From Planctomycetota bacterium (GTDB lineage: Bacteria > Planctomycetota > Phycisphaerae > Sedimentisphaerales > Anaerobacaceae), in assembly GCA_023135255.1 (NCBI GenBank), contig JAGLTN010000170.1:1-11893 (forward strand): a stretch of DNA of 11,893 nucleotides. Direction: 5' to 3'. The stretch's first letter is position 1. Every line of letters starts with the position of its first letter. Below the pieces are notes generated by a model. That model saw nothing but the letters and a program-made list of their open reading frames with translations. It was not told the origin of the DNA and did not search any database. Below, one piece after another: positions 1 through 7,119 of the stretch. The translations under genes were made by a program, and so were the position numbers.

Positions 1-1
1 C

Positions 2-1531
2 GGTCCTGTGGCAGGTTGCAGCGGTTCTCCTGTTTATATAGAAGGCAGATTGGCGGGAGCTTTAGCGTTTGGATGGACTTTCAGCAAGGATCCTCTTTAT
101 GGTGTTACGCCTATAGAAGAGATGCTTGCTGTGGGCGAGGGTGATTATCCGGATGGCGGGAATTATATTTCGTTTGATTTTTCCGGGGGTATGGATTTTG
201 AAGAAATTGACAGACAGATAAAGGCACAGACAGTTGGTTCTAATGTATCGCCGGTTGGTGCGAGCGTTTTGCCTTGTCCTGTGATTACCAGCGGGTTGCC
301 GGTGAGTGTTTGTCAGCAGCTTGATGAGACGTTAAGGCCTTTCGGGATGATGACTGTTGCCGGTGGCGGGGGAGGAGCAAGCAATGGAGATGACGACGAT
401 GTTAAACTTGAGCCCGGCAGTTGTTTGGCGGTGCCTTTGGCGACAGGGGATATAAAAATGACGGCGATGGGTACTGTTACTGAGGTCGTTGGTGACAAAG
501 TTTATGGTTTTGGTCATAGTTTTTTAGGTTATGGTTCGGTAAACCTGCCTTTAGCTACCGGCAAAATTCACACAGTGGTTTCGAGTGTTATTCGGTCTTT
601 CAAGTTCGGCAGCGCGATTGATATTGTAGGGGCATTGACAGTTGATGAATCTTCTGCGATCAGGGGTACGATAGGTGCGGATGTCAGTATGATACCTTTG
701 ACGGTTAATGTGAAAAGATATAATGATCCGCAGGAGCGAACATATAATTGCAGGATAGCGGAGAACCAGATGCTTACTCCCAGGCTTATTATTTCAGCTA
801 TTGCCGGTTCGGCATTTATGCTTGGTGATCTGCCGCCTGAGAATACGGTTGAATATAAGGTCTCTTTGCGGGGGCAGGGATGTGAGCCAATCGTTTTTGA
901 GAACAGGTCAAGCGCTTCGGGGATTAATGATTTGATGCTTGAGATTACGGATGTTGTTTCGATGCTTATGAATAATCCTTATAAGAGAGTGAAAATTTCA
1001 TCTATCAATGTCGATCTTGCGATAACGAATAAGAGTTCGATTTCTCATATATGGTCGGTAGAGCTTTCTGATAATAAAGTTAAGCCTGGTGAGAAAGTCA
1101 AAGTTGATGTTATTCTGGAATCTGTTTTAGCGGGTAAGAAGAAGTACAGCTATGAACTTGAAGTTCCGAAGGAGTTAAAACAGGGCAAGTATGAATTGCT
1201 TGTGTGCGGGAATAAGTCTTATCAGAAATTTTTGAGTAAGGCGGCTGATTATAAATTCAGAGTTCAAAATTTTGATACCCTTATCAAAGCAATTAATAAT
1301 ATTCTTCAAATCAGACGTGATCGTCTTTATTGTGTGTTTGTTATGGGCACAGGTGGTGTGTCTGTCGAGCAGACGGAGCTTGCTGATTTGCCTGCTACAA
1401 AATCGCTGGTTCTGTTTGATCCTAAAAGGACGTTAAAAGCTTCTCCTTATTTGCATTGGCAGGAAAAACAGTTTGAGATTTCCACGTTGGTGATAGATGA
1501 GAAGAAGCTTAGTATTATAGTTGAAAAATAA
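2..1531 (+). CDS. SpoIVB-type S55 peptidase-like protein, 5'-truncated
   Basis: This is the C-terminal 509 residues of a gene that starts before the window; the reading frame is open back to base 2. It opens with GPVAGCSGSPVYIEGRLAGA, which matches the serine motif of SpoIVB (S55) peptidases, usually GMSGSPV. The likely catalytic Ser codon is at 20-22. A Gly-rich then acidic linker follows at about 360-403. After it comes a segment resembling the region around the SpoIVB histidine: a GTVTEVVGDKVYGFGH stretch with His at 515-517. The last third (about 1050-1210) looks like a beta-sandwich and then a C-terminal region I do not recognise. Homologous proteins in bacteria are usually exported, but the N-terminus is not visible here. 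Protease activity is inferred, because the N-terminal part is missing. The gene lies 57 bases before the propeller gene on the same strand, so co-transcription is likely. Confidence 0.8.
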   Translation, partial: GPVAGCSGSPVYIEGRLAGALAFGWTFSKDPLYGVTPIEEMLAVGEGDYPDGGNYISFDFSGGMDFEEIDRQIKAQTVGSNVSPVGASVLPCPVITSGLPVSVCQQLDETLRPFGMMTVAGGGGGASNGDDDDVKLEPGSCLAVPLATGDIKMTAMGTVTEVVGDKVYGFGHSFLGYGSVNLPLATGKIHTVVSSVIRSFKFGSAIDIVGALTVDESSAIRGTIGADVSMIPLTVNVKRYNDPQERTYNCRIAENQMLTPRLIISAIAGSAFMLGDLPPENTVEYKVSLRGQGCEPIVFENRSSASGINDLMLEITDVVSMLMNNPYKRVKISSINVDLAITNKSSISHIWSVELSDNKVKPGEKVKVDVILESVLAGKKKYSYELEVPKELKQGKYELLVCGNKSYQKFLSKAADYKFRVQNFDTLIKAINNILQIRRDRLYCVFVMGTGGVSVEQTELADLPATKSLVLFDPKRTLKASPYLHWQEKQFEISTLVIDEKKLSIIVEK

Positions 1532-1533
1532 AG

Positions 1534-1560
1534 GTCCGATCATTCTCAGGAATATCGGAC
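1534..1560 (+). repeat. Intergenic hairpin between S55 gene and propeller gene
   Basis: A perfect 7-bp inverted repeat, GTCCGAT at 1534-1540 and ATCGGAC at 1554-1560. A further ATT/AAT pairing inside it (1542-1544 with 1551-1553) is possible across a bulged C. It begins three bases after the upstream stop codon. No T-tract follows on the plus strand, so it does not look like a standard intrinsic terminator. It could be an mRNA-stabilising or attenuating stem. Confidence 0.45.
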
Positions 1561-1579
1561 AGTGTTATTAAACAATTTT

Positions 1580-1583
1580 GGAG
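1580..1583 (+). promoter_or_regulatory. Ribosome binding site of the propeller gene
   Basis: GGAG lies five bases before the ATG at 1589. This favours that ATG over the in-frame GTG at 1562, which would also put nine extra residues in front of a well-formed signal peptide. Confidence 0.6.
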
Positions 1584-1588
1584 CTATT

Positions 1589-3820
1589 ATGAAAATCAGA
1601 TTTTTTCAGTTTTGTGTTTTAGTGTCGGTGCTGGTTCTTATTCAAAACATCAGTTTGGCGGTGAACAGTCAAATAACACGGCAAAGCAGCAGTGTCGATC
1701 TGCTTAAGGGGACAACGGAAAATGTAGTTATAAGTTCTCAGGGGACCATTACTCTTGGCAGAGTTCGTGAGCAGATAGCGGAAGAGTTTGAAGATGTCTG
1801 GTCGATTAATTGTATTGCTTTGAGTGGGTCGACGGTTTTTGTCGGTACGAGCCCTAACGGCGGGATATATAAATACAGCTTGGGTAAGCTTACGAAGATA
1901 TATCCGGAAGATAAAGCTAAGCAGGAGGAGGCATTGCAGGACAAGCCAGGCGATGTTAATGATCCAAACGATCCCAACGAGGTAAAGCAGGAACAATATT
2001 TGCTGAATGAACATATTTTTGCGATGACGACGGATATTTCGGGCAGGCTTATCGCAGGTATAAGCGGGGAAAATTGCAGGCTTATAAGGCTGGAGACTGA
2101 CAGTATACAAACGATATTTGAGCCTGTCGATGCGAATTACATTTTTGCGGTAACGGTTGCTGACAATAGCGATATTTATGTTGGAACCGGACCTGAGGGT
2201 AAGATTTACAGTATTGATTCTGTGAGCAATAAAGAAAAGATGATCTATGACAGCATTGACAAAAATATACTTTCGCTGGCAGCAGGGGCGGATGGTTATG
2301 TTTATGCGGGCAGTGACGGCAGGGGGTTAGTTTATAAGATTGCCCCTGCAAGCGGTAAGGCAACGGTTTTGTATGACTGCGATCAGTCTGAGGTTACTTC
2401 TCTGGTGTTCGATGACGAGGGTAATCTTTATGCTACGGCTACTTCTGCGAAAATGGTTTCTGAGCAGAGGCAATTTGCTTCTAAGAAAGCGGCATCGGGA
2501 AAGCCCGAAAGCAAAACAGCGACTGACAAAAGGACGGCAGATAATGTTAATACTTTGAAACTTGAGATAGCTAATACCAAAGCTCAATTGTCGGGCAGTT
2601 CTTCGGGCAAATCATCGGCACCTGGTAAGCCAGGCAAGCCGGCGAAGACAAGTCATGTTTACAAAATTAATAAAGACGGCTTTGTTACAAGTGTTTTTGA
2701 TGAAGCAGCGGTTTTCTTCTGCCTGGCAAAACAAGGGCAGGAGTTGATCTTGGGGACTGGCAATGATGGTAAGCTTTATACTATTGATGCTCAGCAGGAA
2801 GAGGAAAAAATAGTTTATGAAGATGAAAATGCTTCGCAGATCACAGCGATTTATGTGTTTGGTGATGATATTTATATCGGCACGGCGAATCCGGCTAAGC
2901 TTTTAAAGCTGGGGAAGGGGTTTGCGAAGGAAGGTTCTTACAGCAGTGATCTGATCGATGCGGGGCAGCCTTCAATGTGGGGTAAGCTTCAAATCGAAGC
3001 TGATATTCCCCAGGGTTGTGAGATAGAGCTTTCTGCGAGAAGTGGAAATGTTAAAGATATCAATGACCCTACGTTTTCAGAGTGGACGGAATGTGTTAAG
3101 GTTACTGAGCCTATTCAGCTGACGTGTCCTTTGGGTAGATTTTGTCAGTATAAACTTACTTTGAAAAGCTCCAAAGGTGACAAGAGCCCGGTTGTCAGGG
3201 AAATTGCAGTTGCTAATACCGTTCCTAATCTTGCTCCTAAGGTTGTCTCTATTGAGGCTGTCAGGGACAGCACGTCCGGCAAAGAAGGGTTCTTTAATGT
3301 TGGGTATAAAGCTACGGATAGTAATGGTGACAAGCTTATTTATAAGATCGATTTCAGGAAAGTCGGCTGGCAGATATGGATCGAGATAAAGGATAAATAC
3401 GAAAGTGATAGCTATCTTTGGGATTCCAAGACAGTTGAAGACGGCAGGTATGAGATTAAAATTACTGCAAGTGACGAAAGAAGTAATACGACGACAACTA
3501 AGCTTTCGGCGAGCAGGGTCAGTGATGTTATCGTTGTCGATAATACTGCTCCTGTAGTGCAGGGCACGTTGGCGGGACAAAGAATATTTAAAGCAAAGGT
3601 TACCGATAAGCTTAGTGTTATCGGCAAGCTTGAATATGCAATTGACAGCAGTGATGAGTGGATATCTCTGGTGCCTGAGGACGGTGTTTATGATACAATG
3701 GTCGAAGAGTTTAAAATACTGATAGAAGATGATGTTAAATCTGGTGAGCATGTGATATCTTTGAAGGCTGTTGATGCGGTCGGCAATACTAAGTATAGAA
3801 ATTTTAAATTTCAGATTTAA
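1589..3820 (+). CDS. Exported seven-bladed beta-propeller protein with C-terminal Ig-like domains
   Basis: A 743-residue protein. It starts with a Sec signal peptide (MKIR, then a hydrophobic stretch to about residue 24, probable cleavage after SLA). Seven copies of a blade motif of the form hydrophobic-Tyr-x-Gly-Thr...Gly-x-hydrophobic-Tyr-x-Ile follow. The key Gly (Thr in blade 5) is at residues 86, 157, 199, 241, 283, 389 and 431. Most spacings are exactly 42 residues. The exceptions are a charged, Asn-Asp-Pro-rich insert near residues 104-137 and a Lys/Ser/Gly/Pro-rich insert near 287-355. Residues from about 460 on look like Ig or fibronectin-type beta-sandwiches; one contains an LGRFCQYKLTL strand typical of such modules. 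No catalytic motif was seen. Likely role: envelope or extracellular binding or scaffold protein, ligand unknown. It probably shares a transcript with its neighbours on both sides. The family name is uncertain; the fold inference is fairly firm. Confidence 0.75.
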   Translation: MKIRFFQFCVLVSVLVLIQNISLAVNSQITRQSSSVDLLKGTTENVVISSQGTITLGRVREQIAEEFEDVWSINCIALSGSTVFVGTSPNGGIYKYSLGKLTKIYPEDKAKQEEALQDKPGDVNDPNDPNEVKQEQYLLNEHIFAMTTDISGRLIAGISGENCRLIRLETDSIQTIFEPVDANYIFAVTVADNSDIYVGTGPEGKIYSIDSVSNKEKMIYDSIDKNILSLAAGADGYVYAGSDGRGLVYKIAPASGKATVLYDCDQSEVTSLVFDDEGNLYATATSAKMVSEQRQFASKKAASGKPESKTATDKRTADNVNTLKLEIANTKAQLSGSSSGKSSAPGKPGKPAKTSHVYKINKDGFVTSVFDEAAVFFCLAKQGQELILGTGNDGKLYTIDAQQEEEKIVYEDENASQITAIYVFGDDIYIGTANPAKLLKLGKGFAKEGSYSSDLIDAGQPSMWGKLQIEADIPQGCEIELSARSGNVKDINDPTFSEWTECVKVTEPIQLTCPLGRFCQYKLTLKSSKGDKSPVVREIAVANTVPNLAPKVVSIEAVRDSTSGKEGFFNVGYKATDSNGDKLIYKIDFRKVGWQIWIEIKDKYESDSYLWDSKTVEDGRYEIKITASDERSNTTTTKLSASRVSDVIVVDNTAPVVQGTLAGQRIFKAKVTDKLSVIGKLEYAIDSSDEWISLVPEDGVYDTMVEEFKILIEDDVKSGEHVISLKAVDAVGNTKYRNFKFQI

Positions 3821-3824
3821 GGGG
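3820..3824 (+). promoter_or_regulatory. Ribosome binding site deciding the fumarase TTG start
   Basis: AGGGG starts on the last base of the preceding stop codon. It is eight bases before TTG 3833 but only two before the alternative TTG 3827, so the downstream TTG is the better start. Confidence 0.5.
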
Positions 3825-3832
3825 CTTTGGCT

Positions 3833-4696
3833 TTGCGATATTTGAAATATGACAAAGTAGTTTCTGCGGTTGAGTCGCTTTGTATATCGGCGTGTCATGA
3901 ATTGCCCGATGACGTTTTGGCGGCTATTGAAAATGCCAGGGAAAAGGAATCTGATCGGGCGGCGGTGGATATACTCGGCAAGCTTATAGAAAATGCGCAG
4001 ATCGCGAAAGATGAGGGGATTCCGCTTTGTCAGGATACGGGATTGACAGTTGTTTTTGTGGAGCAGGGTGAAGGTGTGGCGGTTAAGGGCGGGGGAGATG
4101 ATGGGCTCTCGGCGGTGGTTTCTGCTATTAATGCGGGTGTGGCTGCGGGGTATGAGAAAGGGTATCTGCGTAAGAGCGTTGTTGCTGAGCCTTTGAATCT
4201 GCGGGGCAATACTAAAACTAATACGCCTGCGATAATTCATCATGAGATCGTGCCGGGCGATAAGCTTAAAATTACGGTGATGACTAAGGGCGGCGGATGT
4301 GAGAATAAGAGCCAATTTAGAATGTTTCGGCCTACAGATGATAAGCAATTGGTTGTCGAGTGGGTTGTTGATGTTGCCGGCCAGGCTGGCGCGGATGCGT
4401 GTCCGCCATTTATAATCGGTGTGGGGATCGGCGGAAATTTTGAGTTGAGCTGTTTGCTCAGTAAAAAGGCTTTGCTCAGGGATTTGACGGATAAAAATCC
4501 TGATGGGTTTTATGCTGGGCTTGAAGGGGACATTTTAAAAGCAGTGAATAAGCTTGGAGTTGGGCCTGGAGGGTTGGGCGGTGATACTACAGCTTTGGGC
4601 TGTATGATCGAGACTGCTGGTTGTCATATAGCATCGCTGCCGGTGGCGGTAAATATTGAATGTCACTCACACAGGCATAAGACAATCAGTCTGTAG
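3833..4696 (+). CDS. Class I fumarate hydratase (or L-tartrate dehydratase), alpha subunit
   Basis: A 287-residue protein of the Fe-S hydro-lyase alpha family (FumA N-terminal half / TtdA). The enzyme interconverts fumarate and malate with an oxygen-sensitive [4Fe-4S] cluster in the cytoplasm. The three cluster cysteines can be placed: Cys66 in LCQDTG, Cys190 in ACPPFIIGVGIGG, and Cys277 in VNIECHSHRH. Their spacings (124 and 87 residues) are close to those I recall for single-chain class I fumarases. Other family signatures are the GGGCEN and LGGDTTALG stretches. Length is normal for a stand-alone alpha subunit, so the protein looks complete. The beta subunit, needed for activity in two-subunit enzymes, is absent from the window. 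The start is TTG; TTG 3827 would add two residues. Only 12 bases separate it from the propeller gene, suggesting co-transcription. Fumarase and tartrate dehydratase cannot be told apart from this subunit alone. Confidence 0.9.
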   Translation: MRYLKYDKVVSAVESLCISACHELPDDVLAAIENAREKESDRAAVDILGKLIENAQIAKDEGIPLCQDTGLTVVFVEQGEGVAVKGGGDDGLSAVVSAINAGVAAGYEKGYLRKSVVAEPLNLRGNTKTNTPAIIHHEIVPGDKLKITVMTKGGGCENKSQFRMFRPTDDKQLVVEWVVDVAGQAGADACPPFIIGVGIGGNFELSCLLSKKALLRDLTDKNPDGFYAGLEGDILKAVNKLGVGPGGLGGDTTALGCMIETAGCHIASLPVAVNIECHSHRHKTISL

Positions 4697-5474
4697 GGTA
4701 AACTCGCAGTTCGTAGTGGTCCTGCATGTATTTGAGGTCCTCGCCTTCATTTTCAGCAGGGGTTACGCCCTGGAGGTGCTGATTTCCCATATCTTCGATT
4801 GTGGATTTATCGACCCAGGTGTGTATTTCCGCGTGGCCATCTGCAAAAGCGAGGCAGGCTTTTTTGTTATGCAGGACTGCCATCCCATCCCACCAGTTAT
4901 CAGCTTTTGGGTTTAATATCCATGAACCCCAGTTGCCGTTATCTTCTCCGACATGGTCTTCTTCTACCAATATATATTTTGTTGCGGGTGCTTTGATGTT
5001 CATGAATTTTTTAACTTCTATTCCCGGCAGATAATTGCTGTGTCTGCCGTTCATGCCGCCTGGGATTGCATAGCTTCTAAACAGTGGCATTACTCTGTTT
5101 GTTTCATCGGTATAGCCTTTCATTGCTCTGTCGGCGGGGCAATTGTATACACCTAAATCATTAATATAAGGCCAAAGGTCGCTGTCTTTAATGTCTTTTT
5201 TTTCTCGATTAAGAAAATCGACCCCTGGAGCTGTCCATTTTACCCAACCAGTTTCACCTTCGACAAGGTTGCCTTCGTTGTCATCTACATACATTACCCA
5301 TCCGAGGGCGAGGTTTTTTAAATTGCTTCTGCAGGCTATTGTTTTTGCCTGGTCTCTTGCTCTTGAAAGTGCGGGCATTAAGATACCCATGAGAAGTGCG
5401 ATGATCGCAATAACAACCAGAAGTTCTACAAGGGTGAAGGCTTGTTTTTGTTTATACATAAACGATTCTTTCAT
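4686..5474 (-). CDS. Prepilin-like protein with N-terminal methylation signal and H-X9-DG motif
   Basis: A 262-residue protein with a class III (type IV pilin-like) leader: a short basic segment, then AFTLVELLVVIAIIALLMG forming the hydrophobic helix. Cleavage is expected between Ala12 and Phe13, with Glu17 at the +5 position. The C-terminal part has the planctomycete H-X9-DG signature (His202 to Asp212-Gly213, HNKKACLAFADG). A VYNCPAD segment near residue 109 is also common in this family. Such proteins are numerous in Planctomycetota and are often annotated as DUF1559 or general secretion pseudopilins; their function is mostly unknown. No other secretion gene is nearby. The start is uncertain. 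ATG 5474 has no clear ribosome site and would leave a leader of about 12 bases from the predicted promoter. The in-frame ATG at 5459 gives a more typical 8-residue leader before Phe. The 3' end overlaps the fumarase gene by 11 bases, tail to tail. Confidence 0.85.
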   Translation of the reverse strand: MKESFMYKQKQAFTLVELLVVIAIIALLMGILMPALSRARDQAKTIACRSNLKNLALGWVMYVDDNEGNLVEGETGWVKWTAPGVDFLNREKKDIKDSDLWPYINDLGVYNCPADRAMKGYTDETNRVMPLFRSYAIPGGMNGRHSNYLPGIEVKKFMNIKAPATKYILVEEDHVGEDNGNWGSWILNPKADNWWDGMAVLHNKKACLAFADGHAEIHTWVDKSTIEDMGNQHLQGVTPAENEGEDLKYMQDHYELRVYPTD

Positions 5475-5492
5475 GTAAATATCTACAGTTGT

Positions 5493-5520
5493 ATTATAGC
5501 ATAATTGGCCTCTAAATCAA
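5493..5520 (-). promoter_or_regulatory. Sigma-70-like promoter of the prepilin-like gene
   Basis: On the minus strand a perfect TATAAT (5493-5498) is preceded by TGC, giving an extended -10. A TTGATT -35 box (5515-5520) lies 16 bases upstream. Transcription would start near 5486. The box sits between the terminator of the upstream gene and the prepilin start, as expected for an independent unit. Confidence 0.55.
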
Positions 5521-5577
5521 CTTTTATAGTGTTTAAAATCAGCGGCTGGTGAATATTAAACTATTTTTCGTGGAGAT

Positions 5578-5611
5578 AAAAAAAGCAGAGCCTACAGCAG
5601 GCTCTGCTTTT
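5578..5611 (-). terminator. Intrinsic terminator of the glycosidase operon
   Basis: A perfect 12-bp stem (AAAAGCAGAGCC at 5581-5592 pairs with GGCTCTGCTTTT at 5600-5611) with a 7-base loop. Read on the minus strand the GC-rich stem is followed by seven Ts (complement of 5578-5584). It lies 24 bases after the GH27 stop codon. A short T run also follows on the plus strand, so it may act in both directions. Confidence 0.9.
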
Positions 5612-5634
5612 GGAGTAGGTTATATTTTTGCGGT

Positions 5635-7008
5635 TTAGTATTTCAAAAATACTACGCCGTCTGGGCCGATATCGAATTGGTAAGTGTCGGCATTTTTAAT
5701 TTTTTTCTTGTTCCAGATGTCGTAAAAGCTGTATTTACGTTTTGGGTTGAGTTTTAGCTGCTCTTTTGTGGCGCTGAATTTTGTTGCTGTTTGGTTTCGG
5801 TTAAAGATACCTATCCAGCCTTGGTCCTGTTTTTTCTTGTGTTTTGTTTTCCAAATGTCGATGTTATCGCCTCGAGCGATGAGTTTCCCTGTTACGGCGT
5901 TCTGGTTGCATTTGAGCATTTCTTTGTTAGTGATTATGTCGAATATTTCATCGCTTGTTGTAGTTAGTTCGCCGCCCATAATCAAAGGCGATGCTGCTAA
6001 CGCTCTTTGTGTTATAAATGTATATCTCTGGTCGGGGGTGAAATTGTCTGTTCTGGTTTTTTCTTTATCGTGGACGTCAAGGGTTCCGAATGGGATCATA
6101 TCCAGGTCGATCCAGAAGCCTCTGCCTCCAAATTTCTGCATCAGTTCCCATCGCTGGAAGGTTTTTTCGATGCTTTTTCTGTTGTCCCAGATATCGCCGC
6201 TAACGCGGAGCATGTTTGCCATTCGATAGCTGGTTCTGTAATCGGGGTTGACGTTGTTTCCGGGTGAAATACTAAAGACAATATCTCTTTTGGAATTGTT
6301 TATGGCTCGTGCAACAGCTTCTATCTCAGCTGGGTGTTCTTCGATGTCATCGTATTTGACGAAGTCGAGTCCCCATTCGGCAAGCAGTTCCAGAACAGAG
6401 TCATAATATTTCTGGGCGGCGGGGTGTTTCATATTAACGCCGTAATTGTATTGGCACCATGGGCAGACGTTTTCTTTGTCGGCGATATCAGCAAGGGTAT
6501 AATTTGAACTTTTAATTTTCAGCTTTTTTTCAACAGCTTGGCGGTTAACGCCTCTGATCATCCACAGACCGAATTTGATTTTGAGCTTATGCGCCCTTTT
6601 AATGATAGCTTCGAGTCCGTTTGGGAAATTTGTTTTAGATGGTAGTATTCTTCCGTATTCGTCTGTTTGAATCCAACGATCATCTGAATTTATGAACCAA
6701 CCGGCATCTATTGTGAAATATTTGTAGCCATGGGGTTTTAATTTTTTGGCGAAGACTTCCATGTTTGCGAGGATGTTTTCTTCGTTCGCGTAAGTACCTC
6801 CTCCGTAACAATCATAGCTGTTAAAACCAAGAGGCGGCTTTGGGGTTAGCCTTGCGGGGTTGAATTTTCTTTCTGCAGGTAGAGTCTTCAGAATCGCTTT
6901 AGCGAATTTTGTTGAAGCTTTGTTTTCTTCTCCGCATCCGCAAACAAGAAGTCCTGCTGAAGATAATGCGGTTATACTGATGAATTGCCTTCTGTTTAAT
7001 CTATCCAT
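5635..7008 (-). CDS. GH27 alpha-galactosidase-like glycoside hydrolase, exported
   Basis: A 457-residue enzyme of glycoside hydrolase family 27 (clan GH-D), retaining alpha-galactosidases and related enzymes. Export signal: Arg6-Arg7 in NRRQFIS resembles a twin-arginine motif, then a hydrophobic stretch, then VCGC, where Cys25 could be a lipidation site. The barrel starts at PLGFNSYDCYGG (residue 59 on). Other family landmarks are TIDAGWF near 99, FGLWM near 146, and LDFVKYDD near 214. The nucleophile is probably Asp220. The acid/base is probably Asp272 in RVSGDIWD, by analogy with the ADIDD site of human alpha-galactosidase A. RALAASPLIMGGELT (335-349) is another typical stretch. A C-terminal beta domain follows (about 370-457). 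ATG 7008 has AAGGAA seven bases upstream. It is transcribed after GH2 with a 111-base gap and ends at a terminator. Release of terminal alpha-galactose is likely; the exact substrate is not visible. Confidence 0.88.
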   Translation of the reverse strand: MDRLNRRQFISITALSSAGLLVCGCGEENKASTKFAKAILKTLPAERKFNPARLTPKPPLGFNSYDCYGGGTYANEENILANMEVFAKKLKPHGYKYFTIDAGWFINSDDRWIQTDEYGRILPSKTNFPNGLEAIIKRAHKLKIKFGLWMIRGVNRQAVEKKLKIKSSNYTLADIADKENVCPWCQYNYGVNMKHPAAQKYYDSVLELLAEWGLDFVKYDDIEEHPAEIEAVARAINNSKRDIVFSISPGNNVNPDYRTSYRMANMLRVSGDIWDNRKSIEKTFQRWELMQKFGGRGFWIDLDMIPFGTLDVHDKEKTRTDNFTPDQRYTFITQRALAASPLIMGGELTTTSDEIFDIITNKEMLKCNQNAVTGKLIARGDNIDIWKTKHKKKQDQGWIGIFNRNQTATKFSATKEQLKLNPKRKYSFYDIWNKKKIKNADTYQFDIGPDGVVFLKY

Positions 7009-7072
7009 GATTATTTCCTTAAAGAATTTTCATTCATACCTTTCAGGGTAAGAAATTTCCGCGAATAAATCC

Positions 7073-7095
7073 ATAACTTCTTATTTTTAAGTTAT
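7073..7095 (-). repeat. Small inverted repeat between GH2 and GH27 genes
   Basis: ATAACTT (7073-7079) and AAGTTAT (7089-7095) form a 7-bp AT-rich stem with a 9-base loop inside the 111-base gap. No T-tract follows on the minus strand, so it is not a convincing terminator. No promoter was evident in this gap. Confidence 0.3.
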
Positions 7096-7119
7096 TCACC
7101 CGCGTATAAACGGTAAAAT

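Noticed and set aside
1562..1588. GTG 1562 as the start of the propeller gene
   Set aside because: The GGAG site fits ATG 1589, and the signal peptide begins properly there.
3077..4348. Long open frame (423 codons) on the minus strand across the propeller and fumarase genes
   Set aside because: The translation is rich in Arg, Asn, Ile and Leu without any recognisable motif, and it lies opposite two well-supported genes with clear family signatures.
5747..6229. Open frame of 160 codons on the plus strand inside the GH27 gene
   Set aside because: It looks hydrophobic because it is antisense to charged codons; no ribosome site or family match was seen.
7073..7095. The AT-rich inverted repeat as a terminator between GH2 and GH27
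   Set aside because: The stem is weak, no T-run follows on the minus strand, and the strong terminator lies after GH27.
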